From assembly GCA_964564035.1 (NCBI GenBank), contig CAZLZN010000017.1, positions 1-34,243 of the forward strand: a stretch of 34,243 bases of DNA, given 5' to 3'. Below the pieces are notes generated by a model. It had not been told where the DNA came from. It did no database searches and saw nothing but the letters and a program-made list of their open reading frames with translations. Made by a program: the position numbers and the translations under genes. Positions 1 through 8,792 of this stretch are shown piece after piece (positions within the stretch are counted from its first letter, which is position 1; every line of letters begins with the position of its first letter). Source of the stretch: JAHIGH01 sp964564035 (GTDB lineage: Bacteria; Patescibacteriota; Microgenomatia; Levybacterales; UBA12049).

Positions 1-72
1 CCGGTTTAACCGGGGGTTGCCGAAAGTGTATACCATGTGCTGACCCCTGCACAACTTAACAATCACATAATC

Positions 73-101
73 TTGTAAATTACTTCCCAACCTCATATAA
101 T
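73..101 (+). promoter_or_regulatory. gatCAB promoter, leaderless type
   Basis: A -35 TTGTAA (73-78) and a perfect -10 TATAAT (96-101) are separated by 17 nt. The gatC ATG begins 6 nt after the -10, where transcription would be expected to start, and no Shine-Dalgarno fits between. The gatC mRNA is therefore probably leaderless. The boxes are seen directly; the start site is inferred. Confidence 0.7.
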
Positions 102-107
102 TACTTA

Positions 108-395
108 ATGAAAATAGATATCTCACATTTATCCAAATTAGCAAATCTGAAAATTGATGAAACCGAGAAAGAATCCCTATCTAACCAATTAAATTCCACG
201 CTGGAACATATTGAACACCTGAAAGAAATTGATACATCCGGTATTGAAGGCACAAACGAGGTTACTAGTCTCAAAAATATATGGAGAGAGGACGAAATAA
301 AACCGTCCCTATCCCAACAAGAAGCGTTAATGAACGCCGCGAATAAATATAAAGGTTTTTTTGTGGTACCCGCTATATTAGAGGAGGATAAATAA
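108..395 (+). CDS. gatC: Asp-tRNA(Asn)/Glu-tRNA(Gln) amidotransferase subunit C
   Basis: GatC is the small structural subunit of the GatCAB amidotransferase. It wraps around GatA and holds it to GatB, which together convert Glu-tRNA(Gln) and/or Asp-tRNA(Asn) to the amidated forms. The 95-aa length is normal. The N-terminus has the family pattern, a helix with LSKLANLKID, then a second helix and an extended segment ending in FVVPAIL. It is the first gene of gatC-gatA-gatB. Its TAA overlaps the gatA ATG by one base, so the two are translationally coupled. The ATG at 108 is chosen because it begins the conserved domain and lies 6 nt after a -10 box. Confidence 0.95.
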   Translation: MKIDISHLSKLANLKIDETEKESLSNQLNSTLEHIEHLKEIDTSGIEGTNEVTSLKNIWREDEIKPSLSQQEALMNAANKYKGFFVVPAILEEDK

Positions 396-1804
396 TGGAT
401 TTACATGATTTGACAATTATTGAAGCTCGGAAAGCTTTACAGGATAAAAAAATAAGCTCCAAAGAGCTGACAAAATCCTATTTGGAGAGAATTAAAAAAA
501 TTGAACCCTCGATTAAAGCATTTGTGACAGTTTGCGAAGATGAAGCAATCAGAATGGCAGAAAAAGCGGATCAATTAATAGCCGGAGGAGAATCAAAACC
601 TCTTTTAGGCATTCCGGTTTCTATAAAAGACAATTTCTTAACAAAAAACATACGTACTACAGCCTCAAGCAAAGTTCTGGACAATTTTATACCTCCTTAT
701 AACGCAACAGTTGTCGAAAAATTAATCGATGCCGGCATAGTACTTCTTGGCAAAACCAATATGGATGCTTGGGCTCATGGATCATCTACCGAAACATCCG
801 ATTATGGCGCGACCAGAAACCCTTGGGATACCAATAAGCTACCCGGCGGATCTTCCGGAGGAGCGGCGGCAAGTTTGATAAGCGATGAATGCATAGCTGC
901 AATTGGTTCGGAGACAGCCGGATCCATAAGACAGCCAAGCGCGTGGTGCGGCACAGTCGGTTTCAAACCGACATATGGACTTGTCAGCAGATACGGGGTT
1001 GTAGCGATGGGATCGTCACTTGATAGTCCCGGACCGATTACAAAAACAGTCGAAGATGCAGCGCTTATTTTGCAAACTATAATGGGGCATGATCCTTTTG
1101 ATGCAACTACAAATCAGGATGGAGCCCGGGATTTCATATCATCTTTAAAAAATAAAAAATCATTGATAATTGGAATTTCAGATGATTACTTCAAGGGCGT
1201 AGATCGTGAGATAATAAAAGCAGTTGAAATAGCTGTTGAACTGCTTGTCAGTGCAGGTCACAAAGTTAAAAAAATTAAATTATTCGATCCGAAATACGCG
1301 ATTGATGTTTATACGATTTTGCAAAGATCCGAAGTCTCATCCAATTTAGCCCGTTATGATGGCATACGCTATGCCAATGACCGGACTTTTTTCGGCGAAG
1401 AAGCCAAAAGAAGGATTATGCTTGGAACTTACGCTCTTTCGTCAGGTTATTACGATGCCTATTATAAAAAAGCACAAAAAGTAAGAACTCTGATTATAAA
1501 TGATTTTGAAAAAGCTTATAAAAACGTCGATGTAATCCTCGGTCCTACCACACCGGTAACTGCCGTTAAATTGGGAGCTACCAAAGACAATCCTATGTTT
1601 GGAGAACTAATGGATATTCTTGTTGAGCCGTCTTCGATCGCCGGACTTTGCGGAATCAATATGCCGGTTGGATTTACTCAAGAAGGCATGCCGATCGGGA
1701 TGCAAATCATAGGACCCCAATACGGTGAAGAAAATGTTTTTAATATTGCGTACCAATATGAGAAGCAAACAAATTGGCAAAAAGAAAAACCAAAATTAAT
1801 TTAA
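395..1804 (+). CDS. gatA: Asp-tRNA(Asn)/Glu-tRNA(Gln) amidotransferase subunit A
   Basis: GatA is the amidase-signature subunit; it releases ammonia from glutamine and channels it to GatB. At 469 aa it is a usual size. The Ser-cisSer-Lys triad is visible: Lys78 in SIKDN, Ser153 in the GGSSGG loop and the nucleophile Ser177 in GSETAGSIRQ. The nucleophile loop reads ETAGS where many GatA proteins have DTGGS, a mild variant. A good Shine-Dalgarno (GGAGG at 383-387) sits 7 nt before the ATG inside the end of gatC, in contrast to the SD-less gatC. It forms the GatCAB complex with its neighbours. Confidence 0.96.
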   Translation: MDLHDLTIIEARKALQDKKISSKELTKSYLERIKKIEPSIKAFVTVCEDEAIRMAEKADQLIAGGESKPLLGIPVSIKDNFLTKNIRTTASSKVLDNFIPPYNATVVEKLIDAGIVLLGKTNMDAWAHGSSTETSDYGATRNPWDTNKLPGGSSGGAAASLISDECIAAIGSETAGSIRQPSAWCGTVGFKPTYGLVSRYGVVAMGSSLDSPGPITKTVEDAALILQTIMGHDPFDATTNQDGARDFISSLKNKKSLIIGISDDYFKGVDREIIKAVEIAVELLVSAGHKVKKIKLFDPKYAIDVYTILQRSEVSSNLARYDGIRYANDRTFFGEEAKRRIMLGTYALSSGYYDAYYKKAQKVRTLIINDFEKAYKNVDVILGPTTPVTAVKLGATKDNPMFGELMDILVEPSSIAGLCGINMPVGFTQEGMPIGMQIIGPQYGEENVFNIAYQYEKQTNWQKEKPKLI

Positions 1805-1815
1805 TTAATGAATAC

Positions 1816-1889
1816 GATTCAAAATTAAAAGCTAAATAATCTTTTGACTTTTTAGTTGATTTCTGACTTTTAACTTTAGAATCTTAGTT
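1816..1889 (+). repeat. gatA-gatB spacer: imperfect inverted repeat and 7-nt-period repeats
   Basis: The 92-nt gap between gatA and gatB holds an imperfect inverted repeat: gattcaaaattaaaag at 1816-1831 is nearly the reverse complement of 1867-1883. From 1841 to 1889 the sequence can be read as seven consecutive degenerate heptamers of the type CTTTTGA, CTTTTTA, TTTAACT, TTAGAAT. A hairpin here could separate gatCA from gatB, but there is no classical terminator and gatB has no convincing promoter of its own. Confidence 0.45.
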
Positions 1890-1896
1890 AAATATT

Positions 1897-3219
1897 ATGA
1901 ATAAATATTCACCGGTTATTGGATTAGAAGTACATGTTGAGCTAAAAACAAAATCCAAAATGTTCTGCGGTTGCAGTAACGATTATTTCGGCAAAGAACC
2001 CAATTCTCACACGTGCCCGGCTTGCCTCGGTCTTCCGGGAGCCTTACCTGTACCGAACAAAAAAGCAATTGAATGGTGCATTATGATAGGCCAGGCACTT
2101 AAATGCGATATTCCCCTTTTATCCAAATTCGACCGCAAAAATTATTTTTATCCGGACCTTTCCAAGGGATATCAGATCAGCCAATACGATCAGCCTTTCG
2201 CGCAAAATGGGTCTATAACTCTCTCCGGTAATAAAAAAATCGGAATAACTCGAGCACATATGGAAGAAGACACAGGAAAGCTAATTCACCAAACCATAGA
2301 CGGAAAAAGATTAAGTTTGATCGATTTCAACAGGAGTGGAGCGCCCCTGGTCGAGATTGTAACTGAACCCGATTTTGAAAACGCTCTTCAAGTAAAAGAA
2401 TACCTTCAAAAACTTCAGCAAATTGTAAGATATCTCAATGTGTCCGACGCTGATATGGAAAAAGGTGAGATGCGCTTGGAACCCAATATCTCATTACGTG
2501 AACAAGGTAAAAAAGAATTACCTTCATACAAAGTCGAAGTAAAAAATATAAATTCATTCCGATTTGTCGAAAAAGCCATAAACTACGAAATAAAAAGACA
2601 GACTGAGATACTCGACGGAGGAAAAATTCCCGTACAGGAAACCAGAGGCTGGGATGAAATACGGCAAAAAACATTTTCGCAAAGAGTAAAAGAAGAAGCT
2701 CAGGATTACAGATATTTTCCCGAACCCGATATCCCACCGTTCGAATGGACCAACAGCCTGATCAATGAAATAAAATCATCACTGCCGGAGCTCCCGGATC
2801 AAAAAATATCCAGATTTCAAAAAGATTATGCTCTTTCCTATTATAATGCCGAAATATTAACCAGAGAAATAGGTCTGGCGGATTATTTTGAAAAAGCAGT
2901 CAAACTGCAAAGAGCTGATATAACAGCCAAAGATATAGCCAACAGAATAATAAATAAAAAAATTGATATCAATTCTGTTGCGCCGGATAAATTAATTCAG
3001 CAAATTTCGGAAGATAAAAAGGAGATCGATATAGACAAAAATGAGTTAGACAACTTAGTATCCGAAGTTTTATCACAAAATCAAAAAGCGGTAGAAGATT
3101 ACAAAAACGGCAAAGAAGCATCCCTCATGTTTCTTCTGGGACAAATCATGAGAAAAATCGGAAAAAAAGTGGATACTCAGGCAATCAAGCAAGCTATCAT
3201 AAATAAAATTTCTAACTGA
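1897..3219 (+). CDS. gatB: Asp-tRNA(Asn)/Glu-tRNA(Gln) amidotransferase subunit B
   Basis: GatB binds the mischarged tRNA, phosphorylates the Glu or Asp carried on it and transfers the ammonia made by GatA. The N-terminal catalytic cradle is complete: it starts VIGLEVHVEL, has candidate zinc cysteines C24, C26, C40 and C43, and includes DFNRSGAPLVEIVTEPD. The C-terminal helical and YqeY-like tail is recognisable (AVEDYKNGKEA) but compact, so the protein is 440 aa against about 475 usually. The shortening falls in the helical linker before the YqeY tail. No Shine-Dalgarno precedes the ATG. Its TGA overlaps the next ATG (TGATG). Confidence 0.95.
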   Translation: MNKYSPVIGLEVHVELKTKSKMFCGCSNDYFGKEPNSHTCPACLGLPGALPVPNKKAIEWCIMIGQALKCDIPLLSKFDRKNYFYPDLSKGYQISQYDQPFAQNGSITLSGNKKIGITRAHMEEDTGKLIHQTIDGKRLSLIDFNRSGAPLVEIVTEPDFENALQVKEYLQKLQQIVRYLNVSDADMEKGEMRLEPNISLREQGKKELPSYKVEVKNINSFRFVEKAINYEIKRQTEILDGGKIPVQETRGWDEIRQKTFSQRVKEEAQDYRYFPEPDIPPFEWTNSLINEIKSSLPELPDQKISRFQKDYALSYYNAEILTREIGLADYFEKAVKLQRADITAKDIANRIINKKIDINSVAPDKLIQQISEDKKEIDIDKNELDNLVSEVLSQNQKAVEDYKNGKEASLMFLLGQIMRKIGKKVDTQAIKQAIINKISN

Positions 3220-3983
3220 TGATCGAACAATTTATTCAGGATATCGCGAAGAAAGCAGGACATACAACCTTAAAGTATTTCAACAACACCAAGATCGCAT
3301 ATACCAAAAGAGACTCTCTTGATGTAGTTACGCATGCTGATCTCGCTTCAAACAAAATCTTAACTGACTTAATCAGAAAACAATACCCCAATGACGGAAT
3401 ACTATCCGAAGAATCCGGAGCGTATAATCTGGATGCTGAATCAATGTGGATAATAGATCCCCTCGATGGAACTCTAAATTTTTCCAAGGGAATCCCGACT
3501 TACTGCGTTTTAGTAGGACATGCTGTAAAAGGCACGGTAGACTTGGGTGCGATATATGACCCTGTTCACGATGAGCTTTACTTTGGTGCAAAAAATAAAG
3601 GCGCATACCTGAATAACAAGAAAATTAATACATCCAAAACTCCGGGAATTAATCTTTCTGTTGGATCCGTAAATGGCTTAGGTAAAAAATCTACTATTAA
3701 AATTATTCAAAAAATTATAAATCAGGCACCTCAAGAAAGCTCTCATATTACCAGCATATTTTGTATTGGCTTATGCTGTGCGCAATTGGCTGCTGGAAAA
3801 AGAGACTGGTTTATTTCAACAGGTGCAGGAGGCGACTGGGATTATGCTGCAGGTAAAATAATTCTCGAAGAATCGGGTTGTTCTGTCACCGATATCGAAG
3901 GGAAACCATGGCAGCTCGGAGACAGAACCATGGTGACGGCAAATCCGGTCCTCCACAAAAAACTGATCGAGGCAATAAAATAA
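3219..3983 (+). CDS. inositol monophosphatase family phosphatase
   Basis: Mg2+/Li+-type sugar phosphatase of the IMPase/SuhB family, acting on a small phosphorylated substrate in the cytoplasm; the true substrate cannot be told from sequence. The metal site is intact: EESG (E64, E65), DPLDGT (D80, D83) and WDYAAG (D208). At 254 aa it is a typical full-length member. The start codon overlaps the gatB stop, so it is translated in the same operon as the amidotransferase. Possible roles are SuhB-like inositol-1-phosphatase, CysQ-like 3'-phosphoadenosine phosphatase or histidinol phosphatase. The family is sure, the specific function is not. Confidence 0.9.
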   Translation: MIEQFIQDIAKKAGHTTLKYFNNTKIAYTKRDSLDVVTHADLASNKILTDLIRKQYPNDGILSEESGAYNLDAESMWIIDPLDGTLNFSKGIPTYCVLVGHAVKGTVDLGAIYDPVHDELYFGAKNKGAYLNNKKINTSKTPGINLSVGSVNGLGKKSTIKIIQKIINQAPQESSHITSIFCIGLCCAQLAAGKRDWFISTGAGGDWDYAAGKIILEESGCSVTDIEGKPWQLGDRTMVTANPVLHKKLIEAIK

Positions 3984-3998
3984 TCGAGAGTTCTATAC

Positions 3999-4027
3999 TC
4001 GACATTCTAATGTTTTAAAATTATAAT
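3999..4027 (+). promoter_or_regulatory. dnaE promoter, short-leader type
   Basis: A -35 TCGACA (3999-4004), one base off consensus, and a perfect -10 TATAAT (4022-4027) are separated by 17 nt. Only 11 nt lie between the -10 and the dnaE ATG, so the predicted leader is about 0-6 nt and there is no Shine-Dalgarno. A weak 5-bp inverted repeat (tcgag/ctcga, 3984-4001) overlaps the -35. Confidence 0.7.
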
Positions 4028-4038
4028 ATATTACCACC

Positions 4039-7000
4039 ATGGCCGAATTTGTTCATCTTCATAATCATTCCGAATACTCACTTCTTGACGGTTTATCAAA
4101 AATCAAAAACATGGTCAAAGCCGCCAAAGCCATGGGCATGAAAGCCTTAGCGATTACAGATCACGGCAATATGTACGGGGCGATTAAATTTTACCAGGCG
4201 TGCATCGAAGCAGAAATTAAGCCCATTATCGGATGTGAAATTTACGTCGCCAAAAGATCTATGCATGACAAAGAAGCAGGCATCGACAAAGATTATAACC
4301 ATTTAGTATTACTGGCAGAAAATTTTACAGGGTACAAAAATCTGATGAAGATTGTATCTGCCTCAAATTTGGAGGGCTACTATTACAAGCCGAGGACCGA
4401 TTTGGATCTTCTTGAAAAATACCACGAAGGGCTAATCTGCTTAAGCGCGTGCGTAAATGGTTACGTATCCGAGCCTATTATGAATAACGATGAAAAAACG
4501 GCCGAAAAAAGAGCAATTAAGCTCGCGGAGATCTTCGGCAAAGATCATTTTTATCTCGAAATCCAGCGCCATATTGATGTACCTCCGCAGGAAAACGTAA
4601 ATCAGACGCTAATAAAATTTTCAAAAAAACTCGGGATACCGCTGGTTGCGACAAACGACAATCATTATATAAACAAAGAAGACGCTCAGGCTCAGGAAAT
4701 ATTGCTCTGCGTCCAAATGCAGACAACAATTCTCGACAAAAACAGAAAGCTCTCGATGATCTCAAGTCCGGACTTTTATATCAAGCCGGCCGATGAAATA
4801 GCAGGCGATTTCATGGATATACCCGAAGCTATCGAAAACACGGTCAAAATCGCGGACAGGTGTAATGTTGAAATTCCCCTGGGCAAATGGCACATGCCTG
4901 TATTCGAAGTGCCGGAAGGACTAACCGCGTCATCCTATCTTAGACAGGAAGTTCTCAAAGGTCTTCCCAATAGGTATGATAAAATAACCGACGAAATCAA
5001 AAATCGCGTTGATTATGAACTGAATATCATATCCAAAAAGGAATACGACACATATTTTCTTGTAGTATCCGATTTTGTGAACTGGGCCAAAAAAAATGCC
5101 ATTTTGGTCGGACCCGGACGCGGATCCGCCGCGGGTTCCGTTGTTTCGTATGCGCTCGGAATTACAGACGTTGACCCGTTTTATTTTCAGCTCCCCTTTG
5201 AGCGCTTCCTGAATCCGATGCGTCCGTCTGCCCCCGATATTGACTTGGACTTTGCGGATACCAGAAGGGAAGAAGTTATACAATATGTCACAGAAAAATA
5301 CGGCCGGGACAAAGTAGCCCAAATAATTACATTCGGTACTATGGAGGCCCGCGGTTCCGTTCGCGATGTTGGCCGTGCGCTCGGCATGCCCTATGCAGCG
5401 CCTGACCGCATCTCCAAAATGATACCTCCGGGGTGGCAGGGACATGCCATGACTATTGATAACGCACTTGCCCAGAGTCCTGATCTGAAAATGGCTTACG
5501 ACACGGAACCCGAAACCAAAAAACTTCTGGATTTATCTAAAAAACTTGAAGGCGTTGCCAGACATGCTTCGGTTCATGCCGCGGGAGTAGTTATCGCCGA
5601 CAAACCGCTCACCGAATACACCCCTCTGCAAAGAGAAACAAACGGAGACAAAATTGTCACGCAATATGACATGTACACTGTAGGCGAAGATGGAGTAGGT
5701 CTTCTAAAAATGGACTTTCTTGGCCTGAGAAACCTCACGATCATTGAAGAAACTCTCAAATTCGTCAGGCAAAACCGGGGAATAGACATAGATTTTTCGC
5801 TTGTTCCGCTGGATGATAAAAAAACTTACGAGCTCCTGGCGAGCGGCGAAACAACCGGAATATTTCAATTTGAGTCCCCCGGTATGCGCCGCTATATAAA
5901 AGAACTAAAACCCACAACCATTTTCGATCTTCAGGCAATGAACGCGCTGTACCGTCCGGGTCCTATGGCCAATATCCCCGAATTCATCAAGCGTAAGCAA
6001 AATCCCGATCTTATTACATATCCTGATCCCAGACTCAAAGACATACTCAAACACAGTTACGGCGTGCTCACTTTTCAGGACGACGTTCTGCTGACCGTTA
6101 TTACTCTGGCCGGCTATACCTGGCTTGAAGCAGACAAATTCCGCAAGGCCATGGGTAAAAAAATTCAATCCGAAATGAAAAAACAAAAACAGTTGTTTAT
6201 CAAAGGCTGTGTGGAAAATGGCTTAAGTACAACCAAAGCCGAAGAATTTTTTGAACTTATAGCTCCGTTTGCGGGCTATGGATTTAACAAAGCTCACGCG
6301 GCATGCTACGCCACAATAGCATTCAGAACAGCTTATCTCAAAGCTCATTTCCCTGTCGAATTTATGACTGCTTTACTTACCGCAGAGTCCAGAGGCACTA
6401 CCGGTCCGGCCAAAAACGAGAAGATCGCCCAGGCAGTTGCAGAATGCAAACGCCTCAATGTCCTTATTTTGCCGCCGGACATAAACAAATCACAAAGCGA
6501 TTTCTCGATCGAAGATAAAAACAAGATCAGATTCGGCCTCTCCGCAATCAAAAATGTAGGCGAAGCCGCGATCGGAGCAATACTAAAAGCTCGTGAAATA
6601 AAATCCTTCTCGGATCTTACCGATTTTTGCAATCGAATTAATTTATCCACGGTAAACAAAAAAACCATGGAAAGCCTTATCAAAGCCGGAGCAATGGACG
6701 CGTTCGGCAACCGGGCTTCCCTCCTGATCAAATACCCGGATATAGTCAACAAAGCCAATCAATTAAAAAAACAGGCTGTAGAAGGCCAGGCATCGCTTTT
6801 CGGGGACACTCAGGATATAGAAATCAAAACCTCAAGCATTAACGATATTGATGATTTCACCAAGGAAGAAAAGCTGTCGTTCGAAAAAGAGCTGTTAGGT
6901 TTTTATCTCACATCTCATCCGCATTATGACATTCTCTCCAGGATCAAACCATATATCACTCATGAATTGGATTTATTGGTTGAAGAAAATCCCGGAATGC

Positions 7001-7260
7001 GTGTCAAAGTTGGAGGAATAATAGAATCTGTCAAAAAAGTATTCACCAAAAAGACAAACAATGAAATGGCTTTTATGTACGTCAGCAATGAAAAAGGCAT
7101 ACAAATTGAATGTTTAGTTTTTCCCAAAGTATTTGAACGCCACAAAAGCATTCTGATCAGCGATACCGTTATTGTCGCCGAAGGAAGACTGGATAACAAA
7201 AACGACAAGATGATTTTAATTGTTGAAACAATAAATCCGGCCCAAAATGTCGTCGGATGA
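4039..7260 (+). CDS. dnaE: DNA polymerase III alpha subunit
   Basis: Catalytic subunit of the replicative DNA polymerase. Order of domains: an N-terminal PHP domain (HLHNHSEYSLLDG, ITDHGN, ATNDNHY), whose metal-binding His/Asp residues look preserved, so it may act as a 3'-5' exonuclease; then the polymerase core with catalytic D402 and D404 in PDIDLDF and D559 in KMDFLGLR; then the helix-hairpin-helix region (GFNKAHAACYA through the SAIKNVGEAAI segment); and a terminal OB fold (about 985-1070). At 1073 aa it is shorter than E. coli DnaE (1160), ending right after the OB fold, so the tau-binding tail seems absent. It stands alone behind its own promoter. Confidence 0.97.
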   Translation: MAEFVHLHNHSEYSLLDGLSKIKNMVKAAKAMGMKALAITDHGNMYGAIKFYQACIEAEIKPIIGCEIYVAKRSMHDKEAGIDKDYNHLVLLAENFTGYKNLMKIVSASNLEGYYYKPRTDLDLLEKYHEGLICLSACVNGYVSEPIMNNDEKTAEKRAIKLAEIFGKDHFYLEIQRHIDVPPQENVNQTLIKFSKKLGIPLVATNDNHYINKEDAQAQEILLCVQMQTTILDKNRKLSMISSPDFYIKPADEIAGDFMDIPEAIENTVKIADRCNVEIPLGKWHMPVFEVPEGLTASSYLRQEVLKGLPNRYDKITDEIKNRVDYELNIISKKEYDTYFLVVSDFVNWAKKNAILVGPGRGSAAGSVVSYALGITDVDPFYFQLPFERFLNPMRPSAPDIDLDFADTRREEVIQYVTEKYGRDKVAQIITFGTMEARGSVRDVGRALGMPYAAPDRISKMIPPGWQGHAMTIDNALAQSPDLKMAYDTEPETKKLLDLSKKLEGVARHASVHAAGVVIADKPLTEYTPLQRETNGDKIVTQYDMYTVGEDGVGLLKMDFLGLRNLTIIEETLKFVRQNRGIDIDFSLVPLDDKKTYELLASGETTGIFQFESPGMRRYIKELKPTTIFDLQAMNALYRPGPMANIPEFIKRKQNPDLITYPDPRLKDILKHSYGVLTFQDDVLLTVITLAGYTWLEADKFRKAMGKKIQSEMKKQKQLFIKGCVENGLSTTKAEEFFELIAPFAGYGFNKAHAACYATIAFRTAYLKAHFPVEFMTALLTAESRGTTGPAKNEKIAQAVAECKRLNVLILPPDINKSQSDFSIEDKNKIRFGLSAIKNVGEAAIGAILKAREIKSFSDLTDFCNRINLSTVNKKTMESLIKAGAMDAFGNRASLLIKYPDIVNKANQLKKQAVEGQASLFGDTQDIEIKTSSINDIDDFTKEEKLSFEKELLGFYLTSHPHYDILSRIKPYITHELDLLVEENPGMRVKVGGIIESVKKVFTKKTNNEMAFMYVSNEKGIQIECLVFPKVFERHKSILISDTVIVAEGRLDNKNDKMILIVETINPAQNVVG

Positions 7261-7262
7261 TA

Positions 7263-7291
7263 TTGACATAATTTAACTAAACAGTTACAAT
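7263..7291 (+). promoter_or_regulatory. ATP synthase operon promoter
   Basis: A perfect -35 TTGACA (7263-7268), a 17-nt spacer and -10 TACAAT (7286-7291) make this close to the consensus. The expected start near 7298 gives a leader of about 20 nt before the atpB ATG, with no Shine-Dalgarno. The -35 begins 3 nt after the dnaE stop. It is the only strong promoter seen before the eight-gene operon. Confidence 0.8.
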
Positions 7292-7317
7292 CAAAACGAA
7301 AATTATACGATCAAATT

Positions 7318-8046
7318 ATGGCACAGCTTGCTCCTGATATTTTATTTACGATAGGCTCATTCCCCATAACCAACACCGTACTCAATACCCTGGCGATAGA
7401 CGGCGTCATTTTCGGCACAGTTTATGCCTTTAACAAAAATTTTAAAAAAATTCCCGGAATGTTCCAAAACGCCTTGGAATATGTTGTAGAGATATTTTAT
7501 GATCTGACTAAAACGATAGCCGGTATACATACAGACAAAATTTTCCCTTATTTTATGAGTTTCTTTTTGTTCATTTTACTTATGAACTGGTCAGGACTTA
7601 TTCCCGGCCACGGTTCATTTGGCATCAAAGATCATGATCACCTTATACCAATTTTCAGAAACGGCACAAGCGACCTGAACCTCACGCTTGCTCTGACAAT
7701 CATCTCGCTTACTGTTACGCATTATTACGCGCTTGCAACAGTCGGCATCAAAGACTATCTAAGCCGATATTTTTCATTTAATCCTATCAACTTGTTTGTC
7801 GGCATTCTCGAGATAATATCGGAAATCATAAAATTGATCTCGCTTTCTTTCCGTCTTTTTGGTAATATATTTGCTGGAGAAATACTTTTACTGACAATAG
7901 GTTCAATATTCGCGTTTCTATTGCCAATTCCTTTTATGATGCTCGAAGTTATAGTTGGCCTGGTACAGGCATTGGTATTCGCTATGTTGACAATGGTCTT
8001 TATGTCGATACTTATGACGTCTCATCATGAAGGCGCGCATAATTAA
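7318..8046 (+). CDS. atpB: F1Fo ATP synthase subunit a
   Basis: Membrane stator subunit that forms the two proton half-channels against the c-ring. The essential arginine is present as R179 in SFRLFGNIFAGE (the counterpart of E. coli aR210). Several hydrophobic helices are visible, for example FFLFILLMNWSGLIPG, and the C-terminal pair carries LVQALVFAMLTMVFM. The 242-aa length is normal for bacteria. It is the first gene of the canonical order a-c-b-delta-alpha-gamma-beta-epsilon; an atpI gene is not present upstream. No Shine-Dalgarno is visible. Confidence 0.96.
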   Translation: MAQLAPDILFTIGSFPITNTVLNTLAIDGVIFGTVYAFNKNFKKIPGMFQNALEYVVEIFYDLTKTIAGIHTDKIFPYFMSFFLFILLMNWSGLIPGHGSFGIKDHDHLIPIFRNGTSDLNLTLALTIISLTVTHYYALATVGIKDYLSRYFSFNPINLFVGILEIISEIIKLISLSFRLFGNIFAGEILLLTIGSIFAFLLPIPFMMLEVIVGLVQALVFAMLTMVFMSILMTSHHEGAHN

Positions 8047-8056
8047 AGGAGGTGAT
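8045..8056 (+). promoter_or_regulatory. perfect Shine-Dalgarno for atpE
   Basis: AAAGGAGGTGAT is an uninterrupted 11-12 nt complement to the usual 3' end of bacterial 16S rRNA. It overlaps the atpB stop and lies about 10 nt before the ATG at 8063, which fixes that ATG rather than the in-frame ATG at 8027. A maximal ribosome site fits the high copy number of subunit c. Confidence 0.85.
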
Positions 8057-8062
8057 TTGTTT

Positions 8063-8269
8063 ATGGATATTTCAATTTCAGGAGGAATAATAGTAGCTCT
8101 CGGCGGTTTCGGACCGGCACTCGGTGTCGGATTTATCGGAGCCAAAGCAGTAGAAGCAATCGGAAGAAATCCCGAAGCATCCGGTAAAATTCTACCGGCA
8201 ATGTTACTCGGAATGGCTTTCGCAGAAGCTATCGCTATCTATTCTCTGGTAATGGTATTTATTCAATAA
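8063..8269 (+). CDS. atpE: F1Fo ATP synthase subunit c
   Basis: Rotor-ring proteolipid: two transmembrane helices joined by the polar loop RNP (35-37). The ion-binding carboxylate is E55 in helix 2 (GMAFAEAIAIY). Residues that bind Na+ in Ilyobacter-type c subunits are not kept: the position of Gln32 is V22 and the residue after the Glu is alanine instead of Ser, although Tyr60 remains. A proton-coupled ring is therefore more likely. The start at 8063 gives 68 aa, slightly short. An upstream in-frame ATG at 8027 lies inside atpB and is not used, given the perfect SD between them. Confidence 0.94.
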   Translation: MDISISGGIIVALGGFGPALGVGFIGAKAVEAIGRNPEASGKILPAMLLGMAFAEAIAIYSLVMVFIQ

Positions 8270-8285
8270 ACCAAATCAAAATATT

Positions 8286-8792
8286 ATGGATATATTAAAT
8301 GAGTTTGGAGTAAAATGGGAACTCCTGATTGCTCAATTAATCAATTTTGTTCTAGTTTTTTATATACTTAAAAAACTATTTTATAAAAAAATCCTTGATG
8401 CTCTAAAAGAGCGCCAAAAACAGATCAAGGACGGTCTGATGCAGGCTGAAGAATCAAGGCTTCTTCTCGAGAAAACAAAATCTCAGGAAAAAGAGATTCT
8501 AAAACATGCTCAGAATGAATCGAAAAAAATTCTCGAAGAAACGAGAAAACAAAGCGCGGAAATAATCCAAAAAGCAGAAGAGAGCGCGAAAATACAGGCG
8601 CAAAAAATCATAAATGATTCCCGGGCCCAAATTGAAACAGAATCTAAGCAAGCCCAAAAAGCTTTAGCTCTTCAACTGAACACAATGGCAGTTGAACTGC
8701 TCAAAAAATCTGCATCAATAGTATTTGCCAAAGCAGATCAGGAAAAAATTATTAAAAACGCGCTCGATAATTTAAAAAAAAGAGTTGACTAA
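8286..8792 (+). CDS. atpF: F1Fo ATP synthase subunit b
   Basis: Peripheral stalk subunit. One N-terminal membrane helix (about residues 12-32, LLIAQLINFVLVFYILKKLF) is followed by a long charged amphipathic stretch rich in K, E, Q and A that forms the dimeric coiled coil reaching up to F1. The length of 168 aa is standard. No Shine-Dalgarno precedes the ATG. The stop overlaps the atpH start (TAATG), so the stalk subunits b and delta are translationally coupled. Identity rests on position and topology as well as on the typical N-terminus. Confidence 0.93.
   Translation: MDILNEFGVKWELLIAQLINFVLVFYILKKLFYKKILDALKERQKQIKDGLMQAEESRLLLEKTKSQEKEILKHAQNESKKILEETRKQSAEIIQKAEESAKIQAQKIINDSRAQIETESKQAQKALALQLNTMAVELLKKSASIVFAKADQEKIIKNALDNLKKRVD

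Noticed and set aside
3..59. Open frame at the window edge ending at 57-59 with several cysteines, and an opposite-strand ATG near 36 preceded by AGGGG
   Set aside because: Both are cut by the window edge and too short to judge; neither resembles a known protein end or start.
2435..2737. Long antisense open frames in gatB, dnaE, atpA, murA, murC and others
   Set aside because: They mirror the codon pattern of well-identified genes, have no start signals and no recognisable domains.
3984..4001. tcgag/ctcga inverted repeat before dnaE as a terminator
   Set aside because: The stem is only 5 bp with a 8-9-nt loop and no T-tract.
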